NCBI GenBank assembly: GCA_002712305.1
Contig: PATE01000138.1
Location: 1-18,691 of the forward strand
From: Gemmatimonadota bacterium
GTDB lineage: Bacteria; Latescibacterota; UBA2968; UBA8231
Direction: 5' to 3'
Length of the DNA stretch: 18,691 nt
Each line of letters starts with the position of its first letter. The stretch's first letter is position 1. Shown piece after piece: positions 7,846-15,613 of the stretch. The notes under the pieces are model-generated. The model did no database searches. It worked only from the letters and a program-made list of their open reading frames with translations, and was not told where the DNA came from. A program made the position numbers and the translations under genes.

Positions 7846-8973
7846 CTACCAGTCGACGACAGCCCCGTCGTCGTCGTCGTAGGCGGTTGGGTAGGGTTTG
7901 GGTTCGCCGACCATGCCCATAAGTTTGTCCTCATCGATGGTCACACCAAGTCCTGGCGCGGTGGGCAGCGGGCGATGGCCTTCGGTGACCGGGGGCAGGG
8001 GAGTGGCCAGCAGTTCCTCGTATTCGCTGTCACCCCGCTCCTGGGCAAGAAAATTGGGGATGGCCCCCGCGATCTGCAGACTTGCCGCCAGCGATAGCGG
8101 GCCCTGCGGGTTGTGCGGTGCCAGCGGCGTATAGTAGGCCTCCGCCATCCCGGCGATGATCTTCAATTCGGTGATTCCGCCCGCGTAACAGACGTCAGGC
8201 TGCAGGATCACGGCGGCCCTTTTCTCGATGATCTCGCGGAATCCCCACTTCGTGAAGATGCGCTCCCCCGTGGCGACGGGGATATGCGTCTTAGCGGCCA
8301 GTTCAGCCATGACATCCACATTCAATGCCTGCACGACCTCCTCATAGAACCAGGGCTGATAGGGTTCCAGCGCCTTCATCAGCAGCATCGCCGTCGGCGG
8401 TTGAACGGCGCCATGGAAGTCGACGGCAATGTCGACGCCGGATCCATGTTTGTCACGCAGAGCCTTGAATCCCTCGACGACTTCATCGACGAATCTCTGA
8501 CCTTCGACGTACTTCGACGCCCTGCGCGATGCAGGTGGGCCAATCTTCATGGCATTGACCCCCGTCTTCTCGTCTACATGTCCGTAGACGCGAACGCGCT
8601 CGCGCGTCGGGCCGCCGAGCAGTTTGTACACGGGGACACCGTGACACTTACCGGCAATATCCCAGAGGGCCTGATCGATACCTGAAAGAATGGCGGTCTT
8701 GATGGGGCCACCGCGATAGAACGCCCCGCGGTGAATTGCTTGCCAATGATGGACGACAGGGCGCGGATCCTTGCCGACCAGGTAGTCGGCCACCTCAAGG
8801 GCACCGGCGGCACAGGCCTTGGCGTCGTCCTTCAGCATCTCACCCCAGCCAGTGATGCCGGCATCGGTGGAGATCTTCACGAAGACCCACGAATTGACGA
8901 GGACGAAGCTCTCGATCTTGGTGACTTTGATCGCTTCGTCGGGACCGATGAGGCGGGCAGTAGAATCGGACAT
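7846..8973 (-). CDS. Enolase-superfamily dehydratase, D-galactonate-dehydratase-like (MR/MLE family)
   Basis: The 375-residue sequence aligns by eye with E. coli DgoD. It has the N-terminal capping domain (GAFYRGGPI, GIDQALWDI), then the barrel with metal ligands D185 (DFHG), E211 (FYEE) and E237 (GER), plus H187 and the catalytic H287 in LAPHNP. Each lies two residues after its DgoD counterpart. DgoD dehydrates D-galactonate to 2-keto-3-deoxygalactonate; this protein probably dehydrates a related acid sugar. Two features are odd. There are about 14 extra N-terminal residues, and about 14 residues equivalent to the first barrel helix of DgoD are missing between VYGHV and AMKIG. The start ATG lies nine bases after the topA stop, with AGGA of the stop region (TAGGA) as ribosome site, so it is cotranscribed with topA. 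Substrate specificity is not provable here. Confidence 0.85.
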   Translation of the reverse strand: MSDSTARLIGPDEAIKVTKIESFVLVNSWVFVKISTDAGITGWGEMLKDDAKACAAGALEVADYLVGKDPRPVVHHWQAIHRGAFYRGGPIKTAILSGIDQALWDIAGKCHGVPVYKLLGGPTRERVRVYGHVDEKTGVNAMKIGPPASRRASKYVEGQRFVDEVVEGFKALRDKHGSGVDIAVDFHGAVQPPTAMLLMKALEPYQPWFYEEVVQALNVDVMAELAAKTHIPVATGERIFTKWGFREIIEKRAAVILQPDVCYAGGITELKIIAGMAEAYYTPLAPHNPQGPLSLAASLQIAGAIPNFLAQERGDSEYEELLATPLPPVTEGHRPLPTAPGLGVTIDEDKLMGMVGEPKPYPTAYDDDDGAVVDW

Positions 8974-8982
8974 GAGTGGGTC

Positions 8983-11733
8983 CTACTCTGCGGACTTCTT
9001 CGCTGCGGCCTTCTTTTTTGGTGCCTTTTTCTTGGCCTTCTTCTTGGCAGCTTTTTTCTTGGGGGCCTTCTTGGCCCTCGGGTCCTTGCCCTCGTCGCGC
9101 ATCTTCTGTTCGCGAGCAGCGATCAGTTCGACGGCTTGTTCGAGGGTGATCTGTTCGGGCTCCTTGTCCTTCGGAAGGGTGGCATTCACCTCACCATCCG
9201 TCACATAGTTGCCGTAGCGCCCGCTCTTGATCTGAACCGGCAGCTCTGAAGTCGGGTGATTGCCAAGTTCGGCCAGAATCGTGCCCCCCGACCGGCTGCG
9301 GCCACGACCACTCGGCTGCTTCAGGAGTTCCACCGCCTCGTCGACGTTGATCGTGGCCAGCTTCGAATGGTCGGCAAGAGATCGACTCTCGGTCCCCATC
9401 TTGATGTAGGGGCCGTATCGCCCATCCTGGGCGGTGATCTTCTCTCCGGATTCGGGATGCGGACCGACTTCACGGGGAAAGCTCAGCAACATGAGTGCTT
9501 CCTCTATGGTCACTGATTCGATTGACATCTCGGGCCACAGACTGGCCATCTTGGGTTTGCCACCGGCTTTCACATTGCCCTTCGGTGTCAGCTCGGGGTC
9601 ACCGAGTTGAACGTAGGGGCCAAAACGTCCCGTCTTCAGATAGATGGGTTTGTCCGTTTCAGGATCGACGCCGAGTTCCTTGTCTCCCTGCTCGGCGTCC
9701 TCCAGCAATCGGATCGCACGTTCCACATTCAGTTCATCGGGTGCGATGTCGTCGGGCACGGTGGCCCGTAGATCCTGATCGCCAATCTGGATGTAGGGGC
9801 CGTATCTGCCCACACGGCAGACGATTTCTTCACCTGCCGGGTTCTTTCCCAGGGGGATCGCCGAGATGGCTCGCGGATCGATCTCATCGGCGTGAGAGCC
9901 AATCAGGTGTTTGAGACCGACTTCGGCCAAATGATTGCCCTCGCTGCCTTCACGCTCGCCAAAGTAAAAGTCATGAAGCCACGGTACAGGATCAGCTTCG
10001 CCGCGTGAGATCGTGTCGAGGCCATCTTCCATGCGCGCCGTGAACCCATAGTCCACCAGATCGGGCAGATGTCGCTCCAGTAGATTGACGACGGCGAAGG
10101 CCGTGAAGGTCGGTACAAGAGCCGAACTCTTGAGTCGTACGTATCCGCGATCCTGGATGGTCTGGATAATCGAGGCATAGGTCGAGGGTCGGCCGATGCC
10201 ACGCTCTTCGAGTTCGCGAATCAAACTCGCTTCGGTATAGCGACCCTTGGCCTGCGTGAAGTGTTGCTGAGGCTCGATTTTTTCCGTCGCTACCTGCTGC
10301 TCGGGTCGAAGCGGTGGCAACACCTTCTCCTGGTCGTCCAGAGCCGCGGCCGGATCGTCGCTGCCCTCTACATAGGCACGCAGAAAACCTGGGAAGGAGA
10401 TGACCTTTCCTGACGTCGAGAAAACCGCGTCTCCCCGGTCACCTGCAGGCGCGCTGATGCGGACATTCGTCCGCATGCCGTGGGCATCCTTCATCTGCGA
10501 AGCGACCGTCCGCTTCCAGATCAGGTCGTAGAGCCGCAACTGGTCGGTATCGAGTTGATTGCTCACCTGCTTCGGCGTGCGGAAGGACTCGCCGGCGGGG
10601 CGGATGGCTTCGTGGGCCTCCTGTGCGTTCTTCGACCGGCTGCGATAGACCCGAGGCTCATCGGGCAGATACTCTTTGCCGTACAACTCTTCAACCTGTG
10701 AACGGGCCGCATTCAGAGCCTGCGACGACAAGGTCGTCGAGTCGGTACGCATGTAGGTGATGAAACCGTTCTCGTAGAGGCTCTGCGCCAGCCGCATGGT
10801 GCGCTGCGCAGTAAACCGGAGCTTGCGTCCCGCCTCCTGTTGCAGCGTGGACGTAATGAATGGCGCGTAAGGCTTGTTCGTGAAGGGTTTCTCCGTCACC
10901 TGGCTCACGGTGAAGGTCTGATCCCGAAGCGTTTCGGCCAGCGCCGCCGCGTCCTGGGCCTGCAGATGGGTCACCGCATTGGGGTCTTCCAGTTCACCGG
11001 TCGTGTCGACGAAGTGCCGGCCTGTGGCAACGGGCCGATCGCCCAATTCGACCAGTCCCGCCGCCAGTTGCCCATCCTCGGTCTTGAATTCCGCTTCCAG
11101 GTCCCAATATTCGGCCTGATTGAAACGCATGCGGATGCGTTCGCGCTCCACCACCAGGCGTGTCGCCACAGATTGTACACGCCCCGCGGAGAGTTTTGGT
11201 TTGACCTTCCGCCACAGGACCGGGGAAATCTCGTATCCATAGAGTCGATCGAGAATTCGGCGCGATTCCTGCGCATTGACCAGACGTTGATCGATTTCCC
11301 GGGTGGACTCGATGGCTGCTTCGATGGCGGGACGGGTGATCTCGTCGAAGACCATCCTGCGCACGGGAACCTTTGGTTTGAGTACTTCGGTCAGATGCCA
11401 GGCAATGGCCTCCCCTTCGCGGTCTTCGTCGCAGGCGAGGAAGAGGGCGTCAGCGTCTTTCAGCAGTTTACGCAGTTTCGTCACCTGCGGCTGCTTGCTG
11501 GCCGGGATCACATAGAGGGGGGCGAAGTCGTCGTCGACGTTTACGCCCAGACGTGCCCATGGCTGGTTGCTGACGGTGGCTGGAATCTCTCGAGCACTGG
11601 AAGGAAGATCACGAATGTGACCGACCGAGGATTCCACGACGTAGCCCTCACCGAGGTATCCTTCGATGGTTCGGGCTTTCGCCGGTGACTCCACGATCAC
11701 CAGCGCGTAACTCTTATTGGCCTTTTTCGCCAT
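8983..11733 (-). CDS. topA: DNA topoisomerase I (type IA) with Toprim_C repeats and lysine-rich tail
   Basis: The 916-residue enzyme relaxes negatively supercoiled DNA by single-strand passage. The Toprim domain has E15 (VIVESPAKA) and D102-E-D104-R-E106; the catalytic Tyr is Y327 in GFITYMRTDST; GRVQSVATR and the ERGIGRPSTYASI element mark the core. Instead of the E. coli zinc-finger tail, the C-terminus holds four Toprim_C-type repeats (GRYGPYI, GRFGPYV, GRYGPYI, GRYGNYV) and about 30 residues rich in KKA, as in actinobacterial TopA; the lysine tail probably binds DNA. A promoter with a dyad lies at 11792-11823. It heads a run of sugar-metabolism genes, the next one beginning nine bases after its stop, which is unusual for a housekeeping gene. 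The start ATG leads directly into the Toprim strand. Confidence 0.98.
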   Translation of the reverse strand: MAKKANKSYALVIVESPAKARTIEGYLGEGYVVESSVGHIRDLPSSAREIPATVSNQPWARLGVNVDDDFAPLYVIPASKQPQVTKLRKLLKDADALFLACDEDREGEAIAWHLTEVLKPKVPVRRMVFDEITRPAIEAAIESTREIDQRLVNAQESRRILDRLYGYEISPVLWRKVKPKLSAGRVQSVATRLVVERERIRMRFNQAEYWDLEAEFKTEDGQLAAGLVELGDRPVATGRHFVDTTGELEDPNAVTHLQAQDAAALAETLRDQTFTVSQVTEKPFTNKPYAPFITSTLQQEAGRKLRFTAQRTMRLAQSLYENGFITYMRTDSTTLSSQALNAARSQVEELYGKEYLPDEPRVYRSRSKNAQEAHEAIRPAGESFRTPKQVSNQLDTDQLRLYDLIWKRTVASQMKDAHGMRTNVRISAPAGDRGDAVFSTSGKVISFPGFLRAYVEGSDDPAAALDDQEKVLPPLRPEQQVATEKIEPQQHFTQAKGRYTEASLIRELEERGIGRPSTYASIIQTIQDRGYVRLKSSALVPTFTAFAVVNLLERHLPDLVDYGFTARMEDGLDTISRGEADPVPWLHDFYFGEREGSEGNHLAEVGLKHLIGSHADEIDPRAISAIPLGKNPAGEEIVCRVGRYGPYIQIGDQDLRATVPDDIAPDELNVERAIRLLEDAEQGDKELGVDPETDKPIYLKTGRFGPYVQLGDPELTPKGNVKAGGKPKMASLWPEMSIESVTIEEALMLLSFPREVGPHPESGEKITAQDGRYGPYIKMGTESRSLADHSKLATINVDEAVELLKQPSGRGRSRSGGTILAELGNHPTSELPVQIKSGRYGNYVTDGEVNATLPKDKEPEQITLEQAVELIAAREQKMRDEGKDPRAKKAPKKKAAKKKAKKKAPKKKAAAKKSAE

Positions 11734-11791
11734 GTATCTGTATGCCTGCTTTCGTTGCTTTGGTTACATCGGTCCGGGATCTGAACACTGC

Positions 11792-11821
11792 ATTATCACC
11801 AGTTTCCTTGCGTTATGGCAA
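11792..11821 (-). promoter_or_regulatory. Sigma70-type promoter for topA
   Basis: On the minus strand, TTGCCA (11816-11821) and GATAAT (11792-11797) are 18 bases apart, five of six matches in each box. The predicted start is near 11785, giving a leader of about 50 bases before the topA ATG. No equally good plus-strand promoter is visible for the divergent gene at 11973. Confidence 0.6.
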
Positions 11822-11823
11822 GG
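11806..11823. repeat. Inverted repeat overlapping the topA -35 box
   Basis: CCTTGC-GTTATG-GCAAGG has perfect six-base arms and a six-base loop. It covers the -35 element of topA in the 239-base divergent gap 11734-11972. It could be an operator for a dimeric regulator or a supercoiling-sensitive element; it may also be chance. Confidence 0.35.
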
Positions 11824-11972
11824 GGCAAGCCCTCTATTCTATGGCCAAGATGATGATTGGCCACAGAAGATTCATCGACATCAAGCGTGAATCCGTCAAT
11901 GGCTGTCGCGCACCGATTGGGCACATTATAGCTTGCAGTCTGATCTGATGAACCTACAACAATAGGCCGAAG

Positions 11973-13262
11973 ATGACGTTTCAGTGTGGTGTGGCCCGGG
12001 CAGATATTACGCCGCCGGTGGGCATTCCCATGGTAGGTTTCGCTGGCCGTGACGCGGCGGCGGCAGTGCACGACCCCCTCGAAGCCACCGTGCTTGCCGC
12101 AAGCGACGGGGATGATCAACTGCTCATCGTCAGCCTCGACCTCCTGCAACTCACAGCGGAGAGCGTCGCATGCATTCGGCAGAAGATCTCCACTGCGACG
12201 GGGGTTGCACCCACCAGCATTGCACTGGCCTGTTCTCACACTCACTACGGGCCGTCGGTGAATGATCACGACGTCGACCTGGTGGACAGTTATCGAACAT
12301 ATCTGTCGCACGTGCTGGCCGGTGTGTGTCGGGAAGCCATGGAGAGGTGTCAGCCGGCAAGAATGGGCGTCGACTGGGGGGCGTCTGACATCGGCATCAA
12401 TCGGCGCGAACTGCGCGACTCGCGAATCGTGCTGGGTCAGAATCCATCTGGCCCCGTCGATCGCAGCGTCGGCATCGCTCGCATCGACCACGCCAACGGG
12501 CAGCCCATAGCGACGGTACTGAACTTCGCCTGCCACCCCGTGAGCCTCGGAGGACGCATGGCTGAGATCTCGGCCGGCTTTCCCGGGAAGGCGAGAAGAG
12601 TCGTCGAGGAGATGACCGGTACGTTGTCCCTTTATCTTCAGGGCGCCTGTGGCGATGTGAATCCCATCCGGATGGAGCATGATCACGACGCGGCGCGCTC
12701 CCTTGGCGTCCGCCTGGGTTGTGAGGCCACTCGCATCTGGGAGACGATTCAAGTACAGGATGTTCGCAGTGTCGCGTTCGCTTCGAAGACGATCCACCTG
12801 CCCGGCTATCGCTACGACTCACAGACCAACGCCGAGAATCTGCAGCAGGAGCTGTTGCGAGATATTGCGGTTCGAGAGAAAGAAGGCGAGCAGAACAGTG
12901 GGCCTCTCTGGTGGGCGAGGCACCGACTCGAACACGTAGAAGCGGCAATCGTGAGCTGGCAGACCGACGAAGCGCTGTCGGCTGTAGAATGTGAGGTGTC
13001 CGCGCTGCGTTTGGGCCAGCTTGGGCTGGCCACCGCGCCCGGCGAGATCTTCGCCGAAACGGGACAGTCGGTGAAACGGACGTCTGCTTTTGAGGATACC
13101 TTCTTTCTGGGGTATACCAATGGGCTGATAGGTTATGTCCCCACTCGTTCCGCCTACACAGAAGGTGGATACGAGGTGACCCACGCCTGTCGGGTCGATC
13201 CGGGTGCCTCAGAGATGATTGATGCTGCGTGTTGCCAGGTGCTGGACACACTATATGAGTGA
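11973..13262 (+). CDS. Neutral/alkaline ceramidase-like N-terminal-domain metallohydrolase
   Basis: The 429-residue protein matches the neutral ceramidase catalytic domain. ADITPPVGIPMVGFAGR opens it, SHTHYGP (H89, H91) and NFACHP (H188) provide zinc ligands, GACGDVNP is the conserved loop, PGEIFAETG (E358) and GYTNGLIGYVPT supply the late Glu and Tyr. Neutral ceramidases hydrolyse ceramide to sphingosine and fatty acid. This protein lacks the C-terminal Ig-like domain and the signal peptide of the secreted enzymes, so it probably acts in the cytoplasm on another amide or ester; the true substrate is unknown. AGG six bases before the ATG at 11973 serves as ribosome site. It diverges from topA, and a small secreted-protein gene follows about 35 bases after its stop. 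Confidence 0.82.
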   Translation: MTFQCGVARADITPPVGIPMVGFAGRDAAAAVHDPLEATVLAASDGDDQLLIVSLDLLQLTAESVACIRQKISTATGVAPTSIALACSHTHYGPSVNDHDVDLVDSYRTYLSHVLAGVCREAMERCQPARMGVDWGASDIGINRRELRDSRIVLGQNPSGPVDRSVGIARIDHANGQPIATVLNFACHPVSLGGRMAEISAGFPGKARRVVEEMTGTLSLYLQGACGDVNPIRMEHDHDAARSLGVRLGCEATRIWETIQVQDVRSVAFASKTIHLPGYRYDSQTNAENLQQELLRDIAVREKEGEQNSGPLWWARHRLEHVEAAIVSWQTDEALSAVECEVSALRLGQLGLATAPGEIFAETGQSVKRTSAFEDTFFLGYTNGLIGYVPTRSAYTEGGYEVTHACRVDPGASEMIDAACCQVLDTLYE

Positions 13263-13298
13263 CAGACTCGTCATGATCAACCAGCAAGGAGTCAGATG

Positions 13299-13801
13299 AT
13301 GAAGATCTGCAGACAGATTGCCTACCTTATCGTTGCCACCGGTTCGATGGCCCTGGCGGGGCCTGGCGAGAGCGGAGCGTTCCAGGAGCGCGTCGTCGTC
13401 GTCGACATTCTCACGTTCTTTGCCTCGGCGCAGAATATGGTCCCCGATTCATCGTCGATCGCGGCACCCTTCTACACGTCGATCAGTTGGACCTCATCAC
13501 GACGGTGCCGCTCATCGATTTCGGCCGCCTCCGTTCCGACCCGGGGCGCCAGGTGACCCTCGAGGGGGTCAACAAGTGCCAGTGTGGGCTGGCCGTAGCT
13601 GACCTGCCGCACTCCTGTAAGCTCGGCCATCTCCATCACCTGGAAGCTGACGATGGGAAGATCTATCACAACCTGCAGACGGAGCCAGGCAAGCAGGCCT
13701 TTCTCGGGCGAGTGGCCCACTTCCAACCCGCGGGTGTGACGGCTCTGCTCCTTCCTGGCCAGTTTCTATTGGTGCAGCAGTTGGACGTGAAGACGGAGTA
13801 G
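13299..13801 (+). pseudogene. Small secreted protein of unknown family, frameshifted near 13442
   Basis: I do not recognise the family. AAGGAG (13286-13291) lies seven bases before the ATG at 13299 (ATG at 13296 is also possible). The first residues KICRQ followed by IAYLIVATGSMALAG form a signal peptide, so the product would be exported. The first frame runs off into low-quality sequence and stops at 13556. A second plus-strand frame, continuous upstream to about 13400, encodes a sensible mature domain (RFIVDRGTLLHVDQL, KCQCGL, a His-rich KLGHLHHLE and a hydrophobic end) up to TAG at 13799-13801. Adding one C to the CCCC run at 13442-13445 joins the two frames into about 167 residues. This may be a real mutation, a sequencing error or programmed -1 slippage. 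The gene sits directly behind the ceramidase-like gene and may be cotranscribed. Confidence 0.6.
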
Positions 13802-13861
13802 GTCTGCCCGAGAACGGAGTACGTCATCACGTCGTTCAGTATCACGGCGTAGATCTGCCCG
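13793..13861. repeat. Imperfect 18-base direct repeat across a convergent junction
   Basis: Positions 13793-13810 and 13844-13861 match at 16 of 18 bases (ACGGmGTAGrTCTGCCCG, where m is A/C and r is A/G). A third partial copy, ACGGAGTA, is at 13814-13821. The copies overlap the stop codons of the two convergent genes. No terminator hairpin with a T-tract is visible in the gap between them. Confidence 0.6.
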
Positions 13862-15392
13862 CGGCGAGGCGGCGATGCACGCGCTTCCAACGACCCACCA
13901 TGTCGGGGCGCTGGATCACCGGTTTAAAGCCTAGATCCAGATAGACCTTCAGAGCAGCAAGCCGAAAGTCATCGGTGCTCAATGTGACCTCCGTATACCC
14001 CTTTGCCGTCAGGTAATTCAAAACCCCGAGGCAGACCGCCCGTCCCAGGCCCCTGCCGCTGTGGTCGGGATGGGCGGCAACGTAGTCGAGGGCACCTGTG
14101 GTCGGACTGTTGCGGGTGGCGAAGGTGGCGGCCACGACCTGCCCCTCATGAATGACGACACGGGAGCCATCCCGGCGTTCAGGTGCGGCCAGCCATTCGT
14201 CGATCCTGGCACGGGTCCAACCCGCGAAACCGGCAGCTCGCATCATCTTTGCCCAGCTGCCCTTGTCCTTGCTGCGAATGCTTCGAATCTCGTACGTCGC
14301 GGGTAACGACGCGGCAGGCAGGGCGCTGACCGTCTGCGCTCCAATGGACATTCTCAGTTGCATGGGTTCCTGCCCAAAAGAGACGGGTTCGTGTGGGCAA
14401 CCGCTGGACAAGGACCGAAACGCGGCGTCACACACCGACACGACGGTTGCACCATCCCGGGCGGTAATCGGGTTCTCCCGCTTACCCTCGAGCACATCGA
14501 GGAAGTCCACCACCGAACCGCCCCATCCATGCCCACCCACGGTACTCCCAGGTGATCGTTCGGCGAGTTGTCGCGTACGGGCCCCCCGTCGATAGATACG
14601 ACCATTCCACAGACTGCCCTCGGTCCCATAGACGGCCAGGGGACCTCCTCCCATGCCGTGCCCTGAACAACCACTGCTGACGAAGACCTTGCCCAAGACG
14701 CCGTTGGCGAACTTGAGGGACAGGATATAACAGTCGTCACTGGGAAATTCGGGAATACTCATCTTGCTGCTGTAGGCGTGCACCTCGGACACCGGCGCCC
14801 CCACGGCCCACAGCATCAGGTCGATGGGATGGCAGCCGCCGCCGAGCAGGATGTTCTGCGGATGGTCCGAGTCGATGCGCCAGGGCGTGTGCGATTCACC
14901 CTCCGGCGAGTAGTAGGACCACATGTCATGGATATAGTCCCCTTGAACGAAGAACACGTCTCCCACCTTTCCTTCCTTGGCCGCCAGCGCCGTCTCGCGC
15001 CACGGATGCATGTAGCGGAAGGTGTGATCCGTCATCACCTCCAGTCCCGTCTCTTCGGCTTTGTCGATGACGCGCTGGGCATCGTCGATCGTCGTGGCGA
15101 GCGGTTTTTCCACGAGTGCGTGGCATCCATGTTCGAGGGCTTGGAGGGTTTGCGCGGCATGGAGATGATCCGGACCGCCTACGACAACCACATCGGGGCG
15201 CGTCTGCTTCAGCAGGGCCTCGTAATCGTCGCCGACGACGGCCTCAGGAAGCGCAGCTTGGGCCCGCTCAAGGGCACGGGGTACGGGGTCGAAAAAACCC
15301 ACTGTTTCTCCGCGACCATCTGCGGCAGCGACCTGAGCTACGTGGAGGGACGCGCTGCCCGCTCCACAGACCAGCAATCGAAAGGCGGCCAT
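13842..15392 (-). CDS. Gfo/Idh/MocA-type oxidoreductase fused to a GNAT acetyltransferase
   Basis: This 516-residue protein has two domains. Residues 1 to about 340 are a Gfo/Idh/MocA NAD(P)-dependent dehydrogenase: Rossmann motif LLVCGAGSAS (6-15), the EKP signature E95-K96-P97, and GGGCHPIDL with catalytic-type H188 and D191. These enzymes oxidise or reduce a sugar or cyclitol hydroxyl. Residues about 367-510 are a GNAT fold: YVAAHPDHSGRGLGRAV contains the acetyl-CoA motif R447-x-x-G450-x-A452, followed by ALKVYLDLGFKPV. GNATs acetylate amines. Both halves are in one frame with no internal start that clearly separates them. The fusion suggests a redox step and an N-acetylation of the same or linked substrate, for example an amino-sugar; this is inference. 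It is cytoplasmic. GAGG lies nine bases before the ATG. It diverges from the aldo/keto reductase gene. Confidence 0.85.
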   Translation of the reverse strand: MAAFRLLVCGAGSASLHVAQVAAADGRGETVGFFDPVPRALERAQAALPEAVVGDDYEALLKQTRPDVVVVGGPDHLHAAQTLQALEHGCHALVEKPLATTIDDAQRVIDKAEETGLEVMTDHTFRYMHPWRETALAAKEGKVGDVFFVQGDYIHDMWSYYSPEGESHTPWRIDSDHPQNILLGGGCHPIDLMLWAVGAPVSEVHAYSSKMSIPEFPSDDCYILSLKFANGVLGKVFVSSGCSGHGMGGGPLAVYGTEGSLWNGRIYRRGARTRQLAERSPGSTVGGHGWGGSVVDFLDVLEGKRENPITARDGATVVSVCDAAFRSLSSGCPHEPVSFGQEPMQLRMSIGAQTVSALPAASLPATYEIRSIRSKDKGSWAKMMRAAGFAGWTRARIDEWLAAPERRDGSRVVIHEGQVVAATFATRNSPTTGALDYVAAHPDHSGRGLGRAVCLGVLNYLTAKGYTEVTLSTDDFRLAALKVYLDLGFKPVIQRPDMVGRWKRVHRRLAAGRSTP

Positions 15393-15435
15393 TCTTCATC
15401 ACCTCGTTCTTACGATCCACATCGGTTACGCAACG

Positions 15436-15465
15436 ACCGTACATCGTTCGACGGAGGAGTGTCAA
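15436..15465 (-). promoter_or_regulatory. Possible promoter for the dehydrogenase-acetyltransferase gene
   Basis: Minus-strand TTGACA (15460-15465, perfect) is 18 bases from TACGGT (15436-15441, only three matches to the -10 consensus). The start would be near 15430. The weak -10 makes this tentative. The rest of the 221-base divergent gap 15393-15613 shows nothing else I can support. Confidence 0.3.
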
Positions 15466-15613
15466 CTGCCGTCGGCGATGCTTGACAGCGCTCTTCCGTG
15501 GCGCCTGACTCATACGACGTGCGCGACTCACACGGTCTCGATCGGCATACAGCATGCGACCGATCACCATGGCATGTGGGCCATCTAACGTCACTGAAAA
15601 GAGCGAGGGGTGA

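Noticed and set aside
10840-11688. Long plus-strand frame of about 280 codons opposite topA
   Set aside because: It is antisense to conserved TopA core sequence and has no recognisable domain; a shadow of GC-rich coding DNA.
11796-12797. 333-codon minus-strand frame crossing the topA promoter and the ceramidase-like gene
   Set aside because: The plus-strand gene has zinc-ligand motifs and a ribosome site; this frame has none and would overlap the topA promoter.
13472-13726. Minus-strand frame of 84 codons opposite the broken secreted gene
   Set aside because: It has no start signal or domain, while the plus strand has a strong ribosome site and a signal peptide.
15482-15487. Perfect plus-strand TTGACA upstream of the aldo/keto reductase
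   Set aside because: No -10-like hexamer lies 16-19 bases downstream.
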